From contig DRKO01000156.1 of assembly GCA_011051745.1 (NCBI GenBank), forward strand, positions 1-13,320: a stretch of DNA of 13,320 nt. Direction: 5' to 3'. Under the pieces are notes generated by a model that was not told where the DNA came from, did no database searches, and saw only the letters and a program-made list of their open reading frames with translations. Below are positions 10,382 through 13,320 of the stretch, in pieces. The DNA comes from Chloroflexota bacterium. GTDB taxonomy: Bacteria > Chloroflexota > Anaerolineae > Aggregatilineales > UBA3940. Positions within the stretch are counted from its first letter, which is position 1, and every line of letters begins with the position of its first letter. A program made the position numbers and the translations under genes.

Positions 10382-13320
10382 GACTCCTTTCGGCTCCGCG
10401 CCACCGCCCGGAGTGGATGCCGGGGCCCTGCAGTCCCGCCTCAGGGCGGTATCCCCTGCGCTTATCTCCCCCGATCAGATACAGGCTGCCCGTCGGGAGG
10501 GCTCCTCGGCTTGGCCCGATCAGCCGGAGAGGCTTCTCCAGCGCGGGCTTGAGCGAGGACGCGTGCGTCCGGTGCTGGGCGCTGCGCTGGGGCTGGGCAT
10601 GCTGGACGCTGCGACCCGGCGGCAGGACGACGGCTTGAGAGCGCTGGCGCTGGTTGTCCTCAGCATCGCGCTTCCCTGGTGGGGTTACCATGCCGGGGGA
10701 GCGTCCGCCGCGGCGGAGGCGCTCGCCCTGCTGGATGAATCATCAGCCGGGGAAGCACGCCTCTATGCCCGATGGCATCAGATCCTCAACGAACGACGCC
10801 TCCGACACCTTCCGAATTCCTTCGAGCAGCTTGTCGAAATCGCCGCCCGTTTAGAAGAAGCCGGTGATCGAGCGGCGGCCATGCGCTGCCGCCTCGATGC
10901 GGCCTTTGGTGCGCTTTCGTCCCGCCGTCACCATGATGAGGCGAAGCGCCTGCTGGGGGAGGCGGAACGTTTCTTCGCCGCAGGCGGTCTGGAAGGCGAG
11001 CGGGCGCTGTGTCTCATCCTGCGGGCCGATGAGCACTTCAATCACGGCGATCTTGAGGCCGGGCTGGAGATGCTCGATCAGGCAGAGGGGGCGTTTCAGG
11101 AGACCGGAATGCCCGCTATGGTGGGCTTCGCCTGGATGTACCGGGGCATTTATTTCACCCACCGGCGTCAGATGGACGTGGCGGAGCGCTGGCTGCGAAA
11201 AGCCTGCGAGCGGGCGGAAGGGCTGCAACACATCTACTATAAGACTCTCAGCCTGATACAGATCGCCTTCCTCCAGTACCAGCGGGGAGATATCCACGAG
11301 AGCCTGATCACTCATCAGGCCATCCGCCGACTGGCCTCTGAGCTCCGGCTGGGGCTTGTCGCGGCCAGCAGCGAGATGACCGCTGCTCACCTGCGGGTGC
11401 GGCAGGGCGATTACGGGGCTGCGGCTCAGGGCTACCGGCTCGCCAAGACGTTGTTTGAGGAGGGCGGCTTTGAGACGTTTGCGGCTCTCTGCACCATGAA
11501 CCTGGGCATCGTGGCCCGACGTGAAGGGAATTTCGCCCGATCGCTGCGCCTGCTGAATGAAGCTTTGCAGGTCTTTGACGCCGCTCAGACGTATGAACAC
11601 CGCGCTAACGCTCACCACAATCTGGGGAAGACATACGCGGCGTTTGGTTACTTTGAACCGGCAATTGAGCACTTCCGGCAGGGCATCCAGATTCTGGAGG
11701 AGGCGGGTATACCGGCCCAGGCCGTGCGCCCCATGATCAACCTGGCCGGTCTGCTGGCCCGGCGGGGCGATAAAGAACGAGCGCGGGAGCTTCTGGAGCG
11801 GGCCGAGGTGCTGGCCGGGGAAGCGGGGCTGGCTATGGACCTTGCTCTCAGCCAGCACGCCATGGCCGATCTGCTGCTACAGGATGGGCTGGCGGATGAG
11901 GCTCTGGCGGCTTACCGCGCCAGCCTGAAACGCTTCCAGACGCTGGAGCAGGAAGAGGCAGCCTGGGAGGCCCGGCAGGGGATCGCGGCGTCGTACATGG
12001 CGCTGGGGCAGGTGGAGGCTGCCGCCCGCGAACTCGAAACGCTGAATGTGGAGAAGCTGCCCGCCTCGCTGCGCTGGCGGCACCATACGCTCCTGGCGCG
12101 GCTCTTCCGGCTCCGGCGGCGCCCCCGGCAGGCGCTGGAGGCCTACCTGGAGGCGCTGACGCGAATCCGGGCGGCCCGCCGCACGCTCACCCGTGAGGAT
12201 GAAGTCGAGCGATTCGCCCTCGCGCTTCAGTCTGTCTACGAGGAGGCCTTCGGGCTGGCGGTCGAGTTGAACGACCCGGCGGAGGCGCTCGCCATCGCCG
12301 AACTGCACGGCTCGCAACTGGTGAGTGTCCGGCTGGGATACAACATGCCGGATGGTGACGACCCCCGCGATCTCCCGACGCGGCTCGGCCACATGCTCAG
12401 GGAGCGGCTGGGCGATGCGTGGACGGTGCTGCGCTATGCGTGGCGGGGGGGCGACCTGTGGGTATTTGTGCTCAGCCCTGACGGCCTGCAACACTTTGCC
12501 CTGTCTCTGGAGGGAGGGGCACGGCTGGCACTGCGTGCCAGCGCCAGCCCGGATGATTCGTTCCGGCGGTTCGTCTATCTGGGGCAATCAGCGGCACAGG
12601 CGAACGCGGCCAGGATGGGGCGGGAGAGCCGTCAGCGGCTCTTCGACACGCTGCTGCCTGAGGCCGTGCGCGAGCGGCTCATGCCCGACCACACGCTGCT
12701 GATCGTCCCCTCGCATCAGTTGCACGGGCTTGCTTTTCAGGCCCTGCTCGCCGGCGAGACACCCCTGATCGAGCAGACGCGCCTCCTGTACGCGCCTTCG
12801 CTGGACGTTCTTAGAATCTGGCTACAGGCGCAGCCGGGCGGAGCCTTCAACGGGGGACGCGGCCTGATCATCGCCCAGTCGCATTTCGAGCAGCCCGGCT
12901 ACAACGACCTGCCCCATGTGGAGCGTGAGGCGGAGGCCGTTCTCCGTTCGGAGGGGGAGCAGGCCGAGCGACTGGCTACGGAGGCGCTGAACCGCCGCGC
13001 ACTTAACGAGCATGGACGGACGGGGCAGCTTGCCCTTTATGACTGGCTGCACATTGCCACCCACGCCCACGCCGATCCCCAGACGGGGACGTTTACCGGC
13101 CTGCTGACAGGCCCGGACATTCTGGAGGTGGGAGATATCCAGCAGTGGCGTCTGAACGCGCGGCTGGTGACGCTCTCGGCCTGTCAGGCCGGGCTGGGGC
13201 GCTGGTATTACGGGGATGAAATCTCAGGGCTGGCGCAGGCTTTTCTGAGCGCAGGGGCCCGGACCGTGATCGCCAGCCTGTGGCAAACCGCAGATGACTA
13301 CACCGCGCAGTTTATGGCGA
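10374..13320 (+). CDS. TPR-CHAT protein, caspase-like peptidase (3' end beyond window)
   Basis: The frame is open for 982 codons from GTG 10374 to the window edge without a stop. The start overlaps the previous gene by 8 bases (GGAAG at 10366-10370, three bases upstream); ATG 10338 is an alternative. Residues 1-85 are unassigned, and 89-104 form a hydrophobic stretch (ALALVVLSIALPWWG). About residues 150-640 are helical TPR-type repeats, e.g. ALCTMNLGIVARREGNF, NAHHNLGKTYAAFGYFEPAIEHF and AGLLARRGDKERARELLERA. The junction AIAELHGSQLVS precedes a CHAT domain (about 660 to end). Its core TLLIVPSHQLHGLAFQALL, the His motif LHIATHAHAD (His893, His897) and the Cys motif TLSACQAGLG (Cys937) are followed by FLSAGARTVIASLW. 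Both catalytic residues of the caspase-like dyad are present. TPRs probably sense a partner or signal. The extreme C-terminus is not visible. Confidence 0.93.
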   Translation, partial: MNKTPFGSAPPPGVDAGALQSRLRAVSPALISPDQIQAARREGSSAWPDQPERLLQRGLERGRVRPVLGAALGLGMLDAATRRQDDGLRALALVVLSIALPWWGYHAGGASAAAEALALLDESSAGEARLYARWHQILNERRLRHLPNSFEQLVEIAARLEEAGDRAAAMRCRLDAAFGALSSRRHHDEAKRLLGEAERFFAAGGLEGERALCLILRADEHFNHGDLEAGLEMLDQAEGAFQETGMPAMVGFAWMYRGIYFTHRRQMDVAERWLRKACERAEGLQHIYYKTLSLIQIAFLQYQRGDIHESLITHQAIRRLASELRLGLVAASSEMTAAHLRVRQGDYGAAAQGYRLAKTLFEEGGFETFAALCTMNLGIVARREGNFARSLRLLNEALQVFDAAQTYEHRANAHHNLGKTYAAFGYFEPAIEHFRQGIQILEEAGIPAQAVRPMINLAGLLARRGDKERARELLERAEVLAGEAGLAMDLALSQHAMADLLLQDGLADEALAAYRASLKRFQTLEQEEAAWEARQGIAASYMALGQVEAAARELETLNVEKLPASLRWRHHTLLARLFRLRRRPRQALEAYLEALTRIRAARRTLTREDEVERFALALQSVYEEAFGLAVELNDPAEALAIAELHGSQLVSVRLGYNMPDGDDPRDLPTRLGHMLRERLGDAWTVLRYAWRGGDLWVFVLSPDGLQHFALSLEGGARLALRASASPDDSFRRFVYLGQSAAQANAARMGRESRQRLFDTLLPEAVRERLMPDHTLLIVPSHQLHGLAFQALLAGETPLIEQTRLLYAPSLDVLRIWLQAQPGGAFNGGRGLIIAQSHFEQPGYNDLPHVEREAEAVLRSEGEQAERLATEALNRRALNEHGRTGQLALYDWLHIATHAHADPQTGTFTGLLTGPDILEVGDIQQWRLNARLVTLSACQAGLGRWYYGDEISGLAQAFLSAGARTVIASLWQTADDYTAQFMA

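Noticed and set aside
10851..11858. A 335-codon open frame on the minus strand opposite the TPR region
   Set aside because: It is antisense to clear TPR repeats that continue into the CHAT domain in one open frame. The product has no recognisable fold.
8923..13320. A type III-E CRISPR (gRAMP with TPR-CHAT) locus
   Set aside because: The TPR-CHAT plus sigma-factor combination is reminiscent, but no repeat array, Cas7-like or gRAMP gene appears in the window. The zinc-finger protein does not look like the known CRISPR-linked substrates. The neighbouring genes are housekeeping.

Overview
The window looks like chromosomal DNA of a GC-rich, free-living bacterium, most probably a member of the Chloroflexota (Anaerolineae-like). 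This is inferred from the protein mix: a gyrase A with a classical GyrA box, a multi-pass GAF histidine kinase, an ECF sigma factor followed by a zinc-finger anti-sigma-like protein and a TPR-CHAT protein, plus TTG and GTG starts. No rRNA, tRNA, CRISPR array, insertion sequence or phage gene was seen. The taxonomic call rests on recognition of protein families, not on a search.

Left part (1-3680, plus strand). The tail of an unidentified gene (1-87) is followed by a clan GH-A glycosidase-like protein with a possible N-terminal membrane anchor (171-1328). A near-consensus sigma-70 promoter (1356-1385) and a structured leader drive rplS (ribosomal protein L19, 1511-1858). A class I glutamine amidotransferase of the PuuD type follows (TTG start, 1917-2657) and ends at a strong intrinsic terminator (2667-2695). 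murI (glutamate racemase, 2831-3673) then has its own likely promoter and ends in a hairpin whose loop contains its stop codon.

Middle part (3685-8655, minus strand). gyrA is transcribed leftward and is followed after 9 bases by a gene for a large multi-pass membrane histidine kinase (TM region, GAF, HisKA, HATPase). The spacing implies one operon. No response regulator gene lies in the window.

Right part (8656-13320). A 267-base divergent region separates gyrA from a plus-strand operon. It holds overlapping, oppositely oriented -10 boxes, a G8 tract and a perfect hairpin. The operon encodes an ECF-type sigma factor with a long N-terminal extension (8923-9714), a soluble HxxxCxxC zinc-finger protein (9719-10381) and a very large TPR-CHAT protease whose reading frame runs off the window end (10374-13320 and beyond). 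The gaps are 4 bases and an 8-base overlap.

The most interesting unit is this sigma / zinc-finger / TPR-CHAT operon. By analogy with known CHAT proteases, a plausible but untested model is that a signal sensed through the TPR region activates the caspase-like CHAT domain. CHAT would then cleave the zinc-finger protein, or another target, and release the sigma factor: a cytoplasmic proteolytic stress or defence switch.
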